Assembly (NCBI RefSeq): GCF_017377795.1
Contig: NZ_JAFRDR010000001.1
Span: forward strand, 930,001 to 994,000
DNA: 64,000 bases
Direction of reading: 5' to 3'
Source: Williamsia soli
Lineage (GTDB): Bacteria > Actinomycetota > Actinomycetes > Mycobacteriales > Mycobacteriaceae
A program made the translations under genes and the position numbers. Below the pieces are notes generated by a model. The model did not search any database, had not been told where the DNA came from, and saw only the letters and a list, made by a program, of their open reading frames with translations. This document shows, piece after piece, positions 52,041-60,878 of the stretch. The first letter of the stretch is position 1; each line of letters begins with the position of its first letter.

Positions 52041-53375
52041 ATGGACGACGGGGTTTCGTCGCACACAAAGCGGATATGGACGTATGCGCTGATTTTGATT
52101 TCTGTCGTGGCGCTGGTGATCGTCATTGTCGGACTACTGCTACCCCGGGCCGACCCAGAGCTGACGACCGCGCCTACGCCGTCCTCCCAAGAACCTGACC
52201 CCGCGGTGCCTGAGATGCCCGAAGTCGTCGAAGAACCCGTCGACCTGGATGCACCGATACCTGGGTGCGGCACGGTGGAGCCGCCCGAGGAACCGGTGTA
52301 CACCGCATTCACCTCCATGGTGGAAGAGAGCTACGACAACCCGAAGTTTCCCTGGTTCAACGGCCCCAAAGCGACGGAGATGTCGAACGCCGTAGCCGAG
52401 TTGTTGCCGCCCAGAGCGGAGATCGAGTTCGCAAGCCCGGAGCAGTCCTTGATCTTCCAACCCATCACCGACCTTGGTGAGTCCACGCTGGATCCGCCGG
52501 ACGGGTATACGTCCGCAGGTGGTTCAGTCGTCAAGGGCGACGCCAAGGGGGGCCTGAACGTCAGCGTCGCGCAGTCGTCGAGACCGATTCCGCCCTGTGT
52601 GGCAGGAGCTCTGGACGAGCGGCGCACCCTGCCCGATGGTGTCCTGGTCGACGTCCAGGACACCTGGCGAGAGACGGACGGGGTGCGCACCCTGAGCAGG
52701 TCGGCGACCGCTTATGTGCCTGACGGGTCGCGGATCAGCGCACAGGCCAGCGACGCGTCTGGGACGGCGGGGGATGAGAACAGCGGCACGATCCCGGTGT
52801 CGGTCGACGACCTGGTGCGCATCGTCGTCGACCCGCGGCTTCGCGTCAGCACCCCCGCGCCTCCTGGCACACCCGCGCCGACAGCAGGCTGTGAGGGCGA
52901 TCCGTTCGACGACTCCGGTCCAGCTGTGACCCGCGAGCAGGCGCGCAAGCTCGACACGGCCCTCGCGTCCATCGACCTGGGCGGTGCGAAACTGCCGCCG
53001 CTGCGGTTGGGCAGCTATTCCGAGGCACTTCTGTGTACCGGCACTCCGAACGTGACACCGACCGCAGCGCTGGACATCTCGATCGTCGGTGGCAGGCAGC
53101 TTCCGGTGGAGGAACGCCCGGTCCAGGGCGCCGGAAGCCGAAAGACGCTGCGAACACTCGCCGACGGGACGGTGGTGCAGACAGACGTCTCCTTCTCCGG
53201 TGGCAGGTCGATGACGAATCCCGACGACTACACCAGTGAGGCGATCAACTCCGTCGTCGTGACACGACCTGCAGGGACCCAGATCTCGGTGAGTTCGACT
53301 GCGCCGTCCCCGGACGAGGCCCTGCCGCTGCCCCAGCTCGAATCCATAGCGCTCACACCCGGATTGGAGTTGTAG
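52041..53375 (+). CDS. Membrane-anchored extracytoplasmic protein of unknown function
   Basis: This 444-aa protein has a single N-terminal helix (IWTYALILISVVALVIVIVG) and a Pro/Glu-rich linker. Two copies of a beta-rich extracellular unit follow: the first around FASPEQSLIFQPITDLG...RRTLPDGVLVDVQDTWR, the second around SEALLCTGTPNV...RKTLRTLADGTVVQTDVSF. In both, 'T-L-.-D-G-.-.-V-.-.-.' precedes a polar strand and each has paired Cys. It is followed by the beta-propeller gene after 2 bases, so the two probably work together at the outer membrane face. Confidence 0.8.
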   Translation: MDDGVSSHTKRIWTYALILISVVALVIVIVGLLLPRADPELTTAPTPSSQEPDPAVPEMPEVVEEPVDLDAPIPGCGTVEPPEEPVYTAFTSMVEESYDNPKFPWFNGPKATEMSNAVAELLPPRAEIEFASPEQSLIFQPITDLGESTLDPPDGYTSAGGSVVKGDAKGGLNVSVAQSSRPIPPCVAGALDERRTLPDGVLVDVQDTWRETDGVRTLSRSATAYVPDGSRISAQASDASGTAGDENSGTIPVSVDDLVRIVVDPRLRVSTPAPPGTPAPTAGCEGDPFDDSGPAVTREQARKLDTALASIDLGGAKLPPLRLGSYSEALLCTGTPNVTPTAALDISIVGGRQLPVEERPVQGAGSRKTLRTLADGTVVQTDVSFSGGRSMTNPDDYTSEAINSVVVTRPAGTQISVSSTAPSPDEALPLPQLESIALTPGLEL

Positions 53376-53377
53376 AC

Positions 53378-54748
53378 GTGCCCGGTAAGAGCACCTGGGC
53401 CCTGGTCGCCGCTACGGTGGTTGCGGTGGTGACGGTCTCCGCAGCTGCGATCGTGCTGGCAGACCGCAACCCGACGTCGGTCAAGAAGATCACCGGGACC
53501 TCTGAGGAAACACCGGGGCTCGCGTGGTCGTTCGATCCCGCCGAGTACCTCGATCGTCCGTTCGCCGGTCTGACCGACCCACGGTTGGGTTCATCGTTCA
53601 ACTCCGGTGAGCCCGGCTTCATTCTGACCGGCGACACGTTCCTCACCATCGCTGGTAGTCCGACCGAGGGGCTCGCCTTGGACAAGCCTGTCATGATCAG
53701 CGTCGATGCAAAGGACGGGACCGCACGCTGGCAGGCACCCGCCCACGATCTCCTCGGATGCAGCGACACCCCGCTTGGCGGAAAGATCTACTGCTTTGCA
53801 ATGAGCGAGATCGTCACCTATGACATCGATTCCGGCGTGTCCGAGAGGCGGACCGTCCCTGAATCACTATACGGCCTCACGACCACCTCCGACGCGCTGT
53901 ACATCGCCGAAGGCAGTCTCGAGGAAAGTCTCGAGGGCAGCGATGTGCGCGTGCATTCGGGGACCTTCGACGACATTTCCGCGAACTGGTCGCAGCGGGT
54001 CGACATCGGAGGCTATTACGAAGACCTGTACGGCATCGACGTCCTGACCGTGACCGATGGGGTAGGACTCGTGCGAATCGGCAATGAGATGACGCAGTTC
54101 GATGCCGAGTCGGGGACTCCGCTGTGGACGACCGGCGACGGTGTTTGTGTGTCGCAGGCGAGTCTGGAACCTGGTGGCGTTGTGGCGCAGATCAATAGCG
54201 ACTGCGAGTCTTACGACTCCGTGTCCGGGCAGCTTCTCCGAGGCCCGGACGGCAAGGTGCTGACCACGACGGACAGTGCAACCGCGCAGATGCCGATGCT
54301 CGAACACCATGATAATGCCGGTGAGCCCATCCTGCTGGGGGATTCGGCGTACGACCGCAGTAACGGCGACCTGCTGTGGACCAATCCCGGCATCGTCACC
54401 GGCACGCAAGGAGCTGTGACGGCCATTGTTGGCGACACGATTTACCTTCGAGACACGAACAACGAAAGTGAGACAGGCATCGACCTGCACACCGGGAAAC
54501 AGTTGTGGCACACCGATACGGTGCAAACGTTCGATGTGACAGGTCCCGGCGACCGCGTGGTCCTCGGTAATGACGGAACCGCTTTGACGGCGTTCGACGT
54601 CAGGACCGGCTCGGTGGTCTGGACAGCTCCGTTCGTCTCGATCGACAGCGATCCCGAGACCTTCGCCACCGGTAGAGCGGCGCAGCGGTATGGCGACGGG
54701 TGGATCTACTCCTCGGATCGCCGGATGATCGGTCTGGCGCCGCTGTGA
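53378..54748 (+). CDS. Membrane-anchored PQQ-type beta-propeller protein
   Basis: This 456-aa protein has an N-terminal helix (LVAATVVAVVTVSAAAIVLA) and then repeated propeller blades: ISVDAKDGTARWQAP, FDAESGTPLWTTGDG, YDRSNGDLLWTNPG, IDLHTGKQLWHTD and FDVRTGSVVWTAP. The D-x-x-[TS]-G-x-x-x-W blade ends are clear. Such proteins usually bind proteins or substrates outside the membrane without using PQQ. Start GTG 53378, 2 bases after the preceding stop. A 51-bp relic near 57.8 kb copies its last 17 codons. Confidence 0.86.
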   Translation: MPGKSTWALVAATVVAVVTVSAAAIVLADRNPTSVKKITGTSEETPGLAWSFDPAEYLDRPFAGLTDPRLGSSFNSGEPGFILTGDTFLTIAGSPTEGLALDKPVMISVDAKDGTARWQAPAHDLLGCSDTPLGGKIYCFAMSEIVTYDIDSGVSERRTVPESLYGLTTTSDALYIAEGSLEESLEGSDVRVHSGTFDDISANWSQRVDIGGYYEDLYGIDVLTVTDGVGLVRIGNEMTQFDAESGTPLWTTGDGVCVSQASLEPGGVVAQINSDCESYDSVSGQLLRGPDGKVLTTTDSATAQMPMLEHHDNAGEPILLGDSAYDRSNGDLLWTNPGIVTGTQGAVTAIVGDTIYLRDTNNESETGIDLHTGKQLWHTDTVQTFDVTGPGDRVVLGNDGTALTAFDVRTGSVVWTAPFVSIDSDPETFATGRAAQRYGDGWIYSSDRRMIGLAPL

Positions 54749-54848
54749 CCACCCGGATCTGCGGAGTCCACTGAACGATGGCTATCGGTGTGCTGCCGAG
54801 CGTGAAATTATCCGGTGGGTCGCGATGTGTCTACAGGCCAGATGAGGG

Positions 54849-55304
54849 GTGGGACGGGTGCTGATAGATCTCGCGTTGATCGGCAACCCGGGGCTTTCGT
54901 ACACATCGGTGGCGATCGCATTGATGCTGCTTGCGTTGGTGATCGGGCTGATCGACGTGCTGTGCCGCGACGACACCGGAGTTCGGCTGATGCCGCGGTG
55001 GGTGTGGTTTCTGGTCGTGGTGGCAGTGCCGATTGTCGGCACGCTGGTGTGGCTGGTGATCGGTCGTCCCAGCGCGCGCAGGTTTCGGCGTAAGCGTCGT
55101 GGTGGGAGGCGAGGTATGCCGCGGGCATCATCGGCGGTGGTCGCGGCTTTTCCGGAATACGACCGTCCTGGCAGGTTTATTCCGCAGGACCCCGCGGCCG
55201 ACGCCGAGTTCCTGAGACAGGTCCGTGAGCGGGCGCAGGAGCAACGCCGGGTCGCTGAAGTCGAACGTCGTCGTCGCGACGGGACGAACGGGTCCGCCAT
55301 CTGA
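54849..55304 (+). CDS. PLDc_N-domain membrane protein
   Basis: This 151-aa protein has two membrane helices (VAIALMLLALVIGLIDVL and WVWFLVVVAVPIVGTLVWL), followed by GRPSARRFRRKRRGG, the pattern of the phospholipase D N-terminal (PLDc_N) domain found alone in many actinobacteria. The C-terminal 60 residues are charged and helical (FLRQVRERAQEQRRVAEVE). No phospholipase HKD motif is present. GTG 54849 or GTG 54858 may be the start. Confidence 0.8.
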   Translation: MGRVLIDLALIGNPGLSYTSVAIALMLLALVIGLIDVLCRDDTGVRLMPRWVWFLVVVAVPIVGTLVWLVIGRPSARRFRRKRRGGRRGMPRASSAVVAAFPEYDRPGRFIPQDPAADAEFLRQVRERAQEQRRVAEVERRRRDGTNGSAI

Positions 55305-55370
55305 CGGATTCGGCCGGCAAGTGTGGCGCCGGACCCACACTTCAGTCGGGTTCGCTGGCTGAGGTGATCG

Positions 55371-55739
55371 CTATCGGCTTGTCGCCGCCAGCTTCTTGAT
55401 GTAATCGTCGCCCCACTGGTTGAGTTCGAGCGCAAAGGCCTTCAGGCCCTCACCGGTTGAAGTCAGCGAATACTCCACGCGAGGAGGAACTTCGGCATAC
55501 GCGTGTCGCACCACAATCCCATCATGTTCCAGCTCACGCAGCTGGCGAGTCAGTACCCGGGGGGTCACGCTTCCCACACGACGGCGTAACTCTCCGTAGC
55601 GAAGCGGTCCCTCGAGAAGATGCTTGATGATCGTCATCTTCCACGCACCGCCTAGAACGGCGATGGCGACTTCCACGGGACATACATCCATCGCGCGCTG
55701 AACTGGCCCTCTGATGCTGTCAGGCTCCGCTGCAGCCAT
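55371..55739 (-). CDS. HxlR-family transcriptional regulator
   Basis: This 122-aa winged-helix protein matches HxlR: CPVEVAIAVLGGAWKMTIIKHLLEGPLRYGEL, VTPRVLTRQLRELEHDGIVVRHAYAEVPPRVEYSLT, then a short dimer helix. The Cys in DVCPVE may sense redox or electrophiles, as in other HxlR proteins. I choose ATG 55739 (MAAAEPDS) because GGAGGTGAGC stands directly before it; an upstream ATG at 55760 has no ribosome site. It diverges from the membrane-protein gene at 55895 and a palindrome lies in between. Confidence 0.88.
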   Translation of the reverse strand: MAAAEPDSIRGPVQRAMDVCPVEVAIAVLGGAWKMTIIKHLLEGPLRYGELRRRVGSVTPRVLTRQLRELEHDGIVVRHAYAEVPPRVEYSLTSTGEGLKAFALELNQWGDDYIKKLAATSR

Positions 55740-55763
55740 GCTCACCTCCAATGGGGACATTTC

Positions 55764-55777
55764 CGTCCATATGGACG
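55764..55777. promoter_or_regulatory. Palindromic operator CGTCCATATGGACG
   Basis: A perfect 14-bp palindrome within the near-symmetrical context TTTC...GAAAA lies in the HxlR/membrane-protein divergent promoter, 25 bases upstream of the regulator start. Autoregulation by HxlR, and control of the divergent gene, is likely. Confidence 0.7.
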
Positions 55778-55894
55778 AAAATGTACATACTAACTTTTAC
55801 GCGCACTACTTGCTATACCAGAGGAGCGAGAAGGGCTGGCTCCACGAATCACCACGATCACGCCGCCGAGTCTCACAGCACCGAGGAGGACGAC

Positions 55895-56272
55895 GTGAAC
55901 GTGAAATCGGTTGAACAGTCGCAACGCCCTGGACACTTGGACGGTGCAGTGGTGGCCCTCGTGAGCGTGACCCCCGTCATGACGTGGGCGGGAGGTTTAC
56001 TGCCTGCTGCTGACGCCGTGCTCTACACCCTGGCGGCAATCGTCTCGGTTGCTGCTCTGCTGCTCATCCAACTGAGCGTGGGACTGCGAGTGCAAGACGG
56101 AGCAGGCATCGGCATCGTGATCGTGCTCATTGGAGGTGTTGCGGCGTGGGCGGTAGCCATAGTGCTCACGCTCTTGCGATCACCCATCGCGATACCCAGC
56201 ACGATCGCAGCGATTCTGCTGTTGTCCCAGGCGCTCCGTGGGCCACTCGTGGACAGGCAGGCGCGAGTCTGA
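55895..56272 (+). CDS. Small multi-pass membrane protein, probable HxlR target
   Basis: This 125-aa protein has about four hydrophobic segments (AVVALVSVTPVMTWAGGLL, VLYTLAAIVSVAALLLIQL, IGIVIVLIGGVAAWAVAIVL, IPSTIAAILLLSQAL). Start GTG 55895 follows GAGGAGG at 5 bases. Family unknown. Being divergent from the HxlR gene with the palindrome between, it is the natural regulated gene. Confidence 0.72.
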   Translation: MNVKSVEQSQRPGHLDGAVVALVSVTPVMTWAGGLLPAADAVLYTLAAIVSVAALLLIQLSVGLRVQDGAGIGIVIVLIGGVAAWAVAIVLTLLRSPIAIPSTIAAILLLSQALRGPLVDRQARV

Positions 56273-56490
56273 CGTGACTGATGTTTGGTAGGCATTGATG
56301 GCGTGCTGCCTGGCGCGGTCGGAGTCCGGAGCGAGAATGCGTATTTCGTTACTCGCCTGGGCTCCGTCAACAAAACGACCAAAAGCCGAATTCCGGATGT
56401 TTTGCGAAACCGGACGTGCTGGTCTTTCTGTGGCGCAACGTATTCGGTACCGCCCAATCGCCAATTGGGTATGAGTCATAGTGTGCGTGT

Positions 56491-56991
56491 ATGTCTGATG
56501 GTGGGGGTCCTAAACGTTTGCGGACGTTGGGTGATGCGGCGTGGTGGGTGTTCATTGTTGCCAGCCTCATTGCCGGCGGCGTGACATGGCTTGCCGGTGA
56601 GCGTTATGTGCCGTTCGTGCCTCCGTCCTTCGGAGCGGACGAGGTGGCGTATTCGGGTTCGTACTCCCGCCTGGACGGAGTGATGATGACGAAGGCCTAC
56701 GTCTCGGACGAGACCACTAATTGGTGGCTGGAACCGGCGTTCTACTCGGTCGCCGCGTTTGTCGTCGTGGTCGCCGCAGCGTTGTGGGAAGCGTGCACCC
56801 ATCGCGACGTGGTTACCGCCGCTGCGACCGTGACCGTTCCCTTCGCGGCGCTGGCGGTCCTGGGATTGGCAACACCTGGCGTAATATTCGATGACGACCT
56901 GAGCCCGGTTGTGACCTTGGCATTGGTGGTCGTTGCGGTGGGATTGCGGGGTTGGTGGCAAAGGACAGTGCCCCCGACGAGTGGGCAATGA
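56491..56991 (+). CDS. Membrane protein of unknown function
   Basis: This 166-aa protein has an N-terminal helix (WWVFIVASLIAGGVTWLAG), an extracellular segment of about 55 polar residues (FVPPSFGADEVAYSGSYS), and three hydrophobic segments in the C-terminal half. Start ATG 56491. I do not recognise the family. The lipoprotein gene follows 39 bases later in the same direction. Confidence 0.7.
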   Translation: MSDGGGPKRLRTLGDAAWWVFIVASLIAGGVTWLAGERYVPFVPPSFGADEVAYSGSYSRLDGVMMTKAYVSDETTNWWLEPAFYSVAAFVVVVAAALWEACTHRDVVTAAATVTVPFAALAVLGLATPGVIFDDDLSPVVTLALVVVAVGLRGWWQRTVPPTSGQ

Positions 56992-57030
56992 CATGTCCAC
57001 CTGTATGACAGCATTTGGGGCTCAACGACT

Positions 57031-57609
57031 ATGCGAATGACGACGCTTCGCATCCCGCAGCTTGTGACAGCGGCGGCACTGTTGCTGATGGTGGGTTGCG
57101 CCCAGTACGTCGACCTACCGCCGGCCACTGCAGTCCAATTGCAGACGCCTGCATGCACAGGTAACGACCCACCTGACCCAGCGCGAGTACCCCTGGACTT
57201 TGCTCCCGTTGAGGCGTTGGTCTGCGGGGAGATGGGCAAAGGTGGTCCGCGCGACAATCCGGGCGATCAATACCTCGAGACAAGATATCGAGGCGAGTTC
57301 ACGGTCGCAGTCGAGGCTCTCACAGGCAGAGATCGCAAGAAACAAACCTGCGACTACTCGCTTGTTGCCATGCCTGAACTCTGGCTGATCGACGCCAGCG
57401 GCGGTGGGCTGATTCCTCGCTACCCGCTCGACGAATGCGGCGGACCCACCCTCGACGCTCTGAAGGCCATTCTTGAACTCCCGGTCTCACACAAGGAGCA
57501 ACGTGTGGCACTGCCGGCACCGCTGGCTACCTCCCCAACACTGACCTTCCCGATTCCTTCCCCTGGTGACGCGAATCCGCCACCATCCTCACCCTCACAG
57601 CCGCGCTGA
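57031..57609 (+). CDS. Putative lipoprotein
   Basis: This 192-aa protein has a signal peptide (RIPQLVTAAALLLMVGC, lipobox MVGC). The polar mature part contains four further Cys (PACTGN, LVCGEM, QTCDYS, DECGGP), probably in two disulfides, and a Pro/Ser-rich C-terminal tail. ATG 57031 or 57037 can start it. Family unknown. Confidence 0.75.
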   Translation: MRMTTLRIPQLVTAAALLLMVGCAQYVDLPPATAVQLQTPACTGNDPPDPARVPLDFAPVEALVCGEMGKGGPRDNPGDQYLETRYRGEFTVAVEALTGRDRKKQTCDYSLVAMPELWLIDASGGGLIPRYPLDECGGPTLDALKAILELPVSHKEQRVALPAPLATSPTLTFPIPSPGDANPPPSSPSQPR

Positions 57610-57770
57610 GTCATTCGAGGCAGGCTTGAGCTCCCCGGGTGTCGAACGCGTGTCCTTGAGTCCATCCAATTTTTGTCCATCAAAGGCCGAATGCCGGGTG
57701 CTGGCGACGTGGGCCCGAACGAGGATGAAGTAGGCATCGATGTGAGCAGCAGGAAAGAAGCATGGCATAG

Positions 57771-57821
57771 GGCTGGATCTTCTCCTCGGACCGCCGGATG
57801 ATCGGGCTGCAGTCGCTGTAA
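57771..57821 (+). pseudogene. Relic of the 3' end of a PQQ-propeller gene
   Basis: Seventeen codons read GWIFSSDRRMIGLQSL and stop. They match the C-terminus GWIYSSDRRMIGLAPL of the protein ending at 54748, at protein and DNA level. Nothing upstream continues the match. This is the remnant of a duplicated propeller gene. Confidence 0.8.
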
Positions 57822-57842
57822 CTGTCAGTGTGAAGAGAAGAA

Positions 57843-58085
57843 CTATCGACCTCGCAGGGTCGCGACGAGTGATCCGCGGCTGGGTGCAGCGCTGTTGCGT
57901 GTCCGGGTGTCCCACTCGAACGTGTCGAACTGACTGCCGCAGTCACGCTCCTGACAGTCGTAACCCTGCACTGTGGGACCTGTGAAGAAGCTGGCGCCCC
58001 GATCGTCGTAGGCCACCTCGACCAGCACTTCACCGCCACAGTCAAGGCAGCGTTCGACGCTTCTCACGTAGTCATGATCGATCAT
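57843..58085 (-). CDS. Small zinc-ribbon-like protein
   Basis: This 80-aa protein has two Cys pairs, CLDCGG near residue 13 and CQERDCG near 44, spaced as in a zinc ribbon, and a basic C-terminus. It may bind nucleic acid or a partner protein. Start ATG 58085. No partner gene is evident. Confidence 0.65.
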   Translation of the reverse strand: MIDHDYVRSVERCLDCGGEVLVEVAYDDRGASFFTGPTVQGYDCQERDCGSQFDTFEWDTRTRNSAAPSRGSLVATLRGR

Positions 58086-58818
58086 GGCGGCGGCTCTCCC
58101 CAGTTCGTGAGCATGCCAGACGGTGCGGTGGCCCCAGGGTGTCGCTCCTGTTTCGGCGACTGAATCGGAGCAGCAGACTCATCTGAGAGCTCATCTCGCT
58201 CAAAGAATGAGCGAGAAGCAAGGTGCGTACATCGGAGGTCGGCATCGGCATGAACTGACCATTACTCAGGTTATCGTCAGGTCGTGGTGTCGCGTTACCT
58301 GCAAAGGTGACAACGTTTGTTGCTGAATAGGTGATTCGTTTCGCTAACGATTATCGACATCCAAGAATTTATCCACCGGGCGAGACCTGATCGAACCTTA
58401 ATCCGTTGCAGGACAACCCTCTGCGTGCTCATTCGCGCGCAGGGCGACGTCCCAGGGCGACCCTCCCTGGAATTTTATTGATGTTTCTCGATTGCGCATC
58501 CGCGGACCTCCGGGAGCGATACTTGACTTTAACGTGCATGAAGCGCCTACTGGGCTCAGGCGGTACACACCGACGGCTCCTTGGAAACTAGGGAAGCGTT
58601 GGTTTACCCCAGCTCTGGACCTCGCGGGGGGACATCCTTTTCGACTGCTTGGGTTAAGCGTCAGCTCTGTCTGTCCAATACGGTGCAGTCAGCAGTGTTC
58701 ACGGACATGACCGAGCTGAAAATTCTGCGGAATATGTTGCAGAAGTGCAGATTCAACCCAAATCTCATCACTCGGCGTGGTCGCCAAAGCAGATGTTCGA
58801 TAGGACTGGTCCACGCGT
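58086..58818. other. Long intergenic region before the ice-binding adhesin gene
   Basis: I see no gene in these 733 bases. Composition is more AT-rich than around it. A small hairpin (CCAGGG/CCCTGG) followed by AATTTTATT lies near 58450-58475 and could end an upstream or leader transcript. The length suggests a long 5' leader for the adhesin gene, but I match it to no known riboswitch. Confidence 0.5.
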
Positions 58819-60234
58819 ATGCGAAAAGCCACGCTCACGAAATTCAACCGTAATCCGCAGAACAAACGTACAAAGAGCTTGCTGATCGCCGCCACATCAG
58901 TTGGTGCGGTGTGCCTCGCGGCGATCACATTCACCGCCACCACCGCGTCTGCGGCAGCGGTCAATCCAGGTCTGGGGACCGCGACCAGCTTCGGCGTGTT
59001 GGCGGGCGCCGGCATCACGAATGCGGGGACCACAAACGTCGCCGGTGACATCGGCAGTCATCCGACCGGTTCCATCACCGGGCTCGGTCCGGGCGCCAAT
59101 TCGATCAACTTTTCCGGGGTCAATCACGGAAACGACGAGGTGAGCCAGCGGGCGAAGCTCTCCGCCGAGAGCGCGTACGGCAATCTCGCGGGCCAGCAAC
59201 CACCGATCGAAACGGCTGTCGAACTCGGCGGCCAGACTCTGGTGGGCGGCGTGTACAACTCCGGCGGAGCGTTGGGCCTCACCGGCACTCTCACGCTCGA
59301 CGGAAAGAACAATCCGGATTCGGTGTGGGTCTTTCAAAGCGCCTCGACGCTCACCACAGCTGTGAACAGCTCGGTGTCATTGGTCAACGGCGCTCAGGCG
59401 TGCAACGTCTTTTGGCAGGTGAGCAGTTCAGCCACTCTCGGTTCCAATACTGACTTCGTCGGCAACATCCTCGCCCGAGCCAGCATCAACGTCGGAACCG
59501 GTGCTGATATCGATGGCCGTCTGATAGCTCTGGATGGTTCAGTCACGCTGCTGGCCAACGACATTACACGGTCGGCCTGCGCGCCGCCGATCACGACAAC
59601 GACGGACGAGACGACTACAACGGACGAGACGACTACGACCGACGAGACGACTACGACCGACGAGACGACTACGACCGACGAGACGACTACGACGGACGAG
59701 ACGACTACGACGGACGAGACGACTACGACCGACGAGACGACTACGACCGACGAGACGACTACGACCGACGAGACGACTACGACGGACGAGACGACTACGA
59801 CGGACGAGACGACCACGACGGACGAGACGACCACGACCGACGAGACGACCACGACCGACGAAACAACCACGACGGACGAGACAACCGACAGCACGATAAC
59901 GAACGAGACCATTCCTACCGTGCCGACCACTGACGAGACCACCGTGCCGACGTTGCCGTCGATACCCGCTCTCCCGTCATTGCCGAACATTCCGGGTCTG
60001 CCGTCTATCCCAGGATTGCCGTCCACCCCAGGATTGCCGGGTACTACACAACCGGCACCTGAAGCCGGGCCGGCCATCACGCCGGAGGCGCCCTCACCAG
60101 GCAAGCAGGTTCCCAACGTGCCGCGCGGTTCAATCGACACCGGTGACGGCAGCGTCGTCGCACGCGCGATACTCGATCCCCGGTGGCTCCGCCAACTCGG
60201 ATACGCGACAACATGCACAGCTTGGGCGCGCTGA
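58819..60234 (+). CDS. Secreted ice-binding-fold (DUF3494) adhesin with TTTTDE repeats
   Basis: This 471-aa protein has a long signal peptide (LLIAATSVGAVCLAAITFTA, ending near TASAAA). A DUF3494 ice-binding-like beta-helix follows (about residues 48-252): LGTATSFGVLAGAGITNAG, NVAGDIGSHPTG, LGGVY-type text GGQTLVGGVYNSGGALGLTGTLTLDG, VWVFQSASTL and ACNVFWQVSSSATLG. Then come 16 TTTTDE repeats, a Pro/Leu-rich stalk, and VPRGSIDTGDGS near the end. Outside cold habitats this fold often serves as an adhesin. It overlaps the sortase gene by 1 base, so the sortase may attach or process it, although no LPxTG-like signal with a membrane tail is present. Confidence 0.88.
   Translation: MRKATLTKFNRNPQNKRTKSLLIAATSVGAVCLAAITFTATTASAAAVNPGLGTATSFGVLAGAGITNAGTTNVAGDIGSHPTGSITGLGPGANSINFSGVNHGNDEVSQRAKLSAESAYGNLAGQQPPIETAVELGGQTLVGGVYNSGGALGLTGTLTLDGKNNPDSVWVFQSASTLTTAVNSSVSLVNGAQACNVFWQVSSSATLGSNTDFVGNILARASINVGTGADIDGRLIALDGSVTLLANDITRSACAPPITTTTDETTTTDETTTTDETTTTDETTTTDETTTTDETTTTDETTTTDETTTTDETTTTDETTTTDETTTTDETTTTDETTTTDETTTTDETTTTDETTDSTITNETIPTVPTTDETTVPTLPSIPALPSLPNIPGLPSIPGLPSTPGLPGTTQPAPEAGPAITPEAPSPGKQVPNVPRGSIDTGDGSVVARAILDPRWLRQLGYATTCTAWAR
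59593..59880 (+). repeat. Sixteen 18-bp repeats encoding Thr-Thr-Thr-Thr-Asp-Glu
   Basis: An 18-bp unit, ACGACTACGACCGACGAG with minor third-position changes, occurs 16 times in frame inside the adhesin gene. The variants (gacc/gacg, actac/accac) fall in blocks, which suggests expansion by slippage or unequal crossover. It encodes an acidic, Thr-rich stalk. Confidence 0.95.
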
Positions 60235-60878
60235 TGCGCACGTCGGCAACGGCCCCAAGGAAGTACGGCCTGCGGCCCGCCGGTCGTGTGGCGGCCCTCG
60301 TTGTCGCCATCCTGGCGGTACTGACGTTCGCGGTAAGCGGGTGCGCAAACGATGTGGCTTCGGACGTCGGCGAGGTGCCGATCTCAGAACTGGCCGTCGA
60401 TCCGGCTGTCAGCAATGCAGGACTGACGAAGTCGGTACCGAGTCGGATCGAGATCCCCTCGATCGACGTGGACTCGCCGCTGATGGACCTGGGACTCGAT
60501 GCCGATGGCGCCCTGCAGGTTCCGAAGGCGGGATTCCCCGCAGGCTGGTACACAGGAGCACCCACGCCCGGCGAGCAAGGGCCGTCCGTCATCGCCGGTC
60601 ACGTCGACTGGGCCGGCGCGCCCGGGGTGTTCTATGAGCTCCGCAACCTGAAGCCGGGCGCTGAGATCGCCGTGACGCGGCAGGACGGCAGTATCGCGAA
60701 GTTCGAAGTCACTGAAGTGACAGCGTTCCCCAAGGACGAGTTTCCGACGGACCTGGTCTACGGCACCCTCGACTACGCGGGTCTGCGCCTGGTCACCTGC
60801 GGCGGCGCATTTGATGAAAACGCCGACAGCTACGACGACAACATCGTGGCATTCGCAAAATTGGTGGGTACGGGCTAA
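60234..60878 (+). CDS. Class F-like sortase
   Basis: This 214-aa transpeptidase-like protein has an N-terminal hydrophobic segment (VAALVVAILAVLTFAVSGC), which looks partly like a lipobox. The sortase domain follows: RIEIPSIDVDSPL, VIAGHVDWAGAPGVFYELRNL with the catalytic His, and LRLVTCGGAFD with the catalytic Cys. Where class F sortases usually have a conserved Arg (Y-R-D-N-V), this one reads SYDDNIVAFA. That would weaken or alter catalysis. Start ATG 60234 overlaps the adhesin stop (TGATG), so the pair is co-translated. Confidence 0.88.
   Translation: MRTSATAPRKYGLRPAGRVAALVVAILAVLTFAVSGCANDVASDVGEVPISELAVDPAVSNAGLTKSVPSRIEIPSIDVDSPLMDLGLDADGALQVPKAGFPAGWYTGAPTPGEQGPSVIAGHVDWAGAPGVFYELRNLKPGAEIAVTRQDGSIAKFEVTEVTAFPKDEFPTDLVYGTLDYAGLRLVTCGGAFDENADSYDDNIVAFAKLVGTG

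Noticed and set aside
59593-59880. CRISPR-like array
   Set aside because: Units are 18 bp with no spacers and are in frame inside an adhesin gene.
59394-60218. Val/Ser-repeat protein on the minus strand
   Set aside because: It is the mirror of the TTTTDE repeat; no start signal or family supports it.
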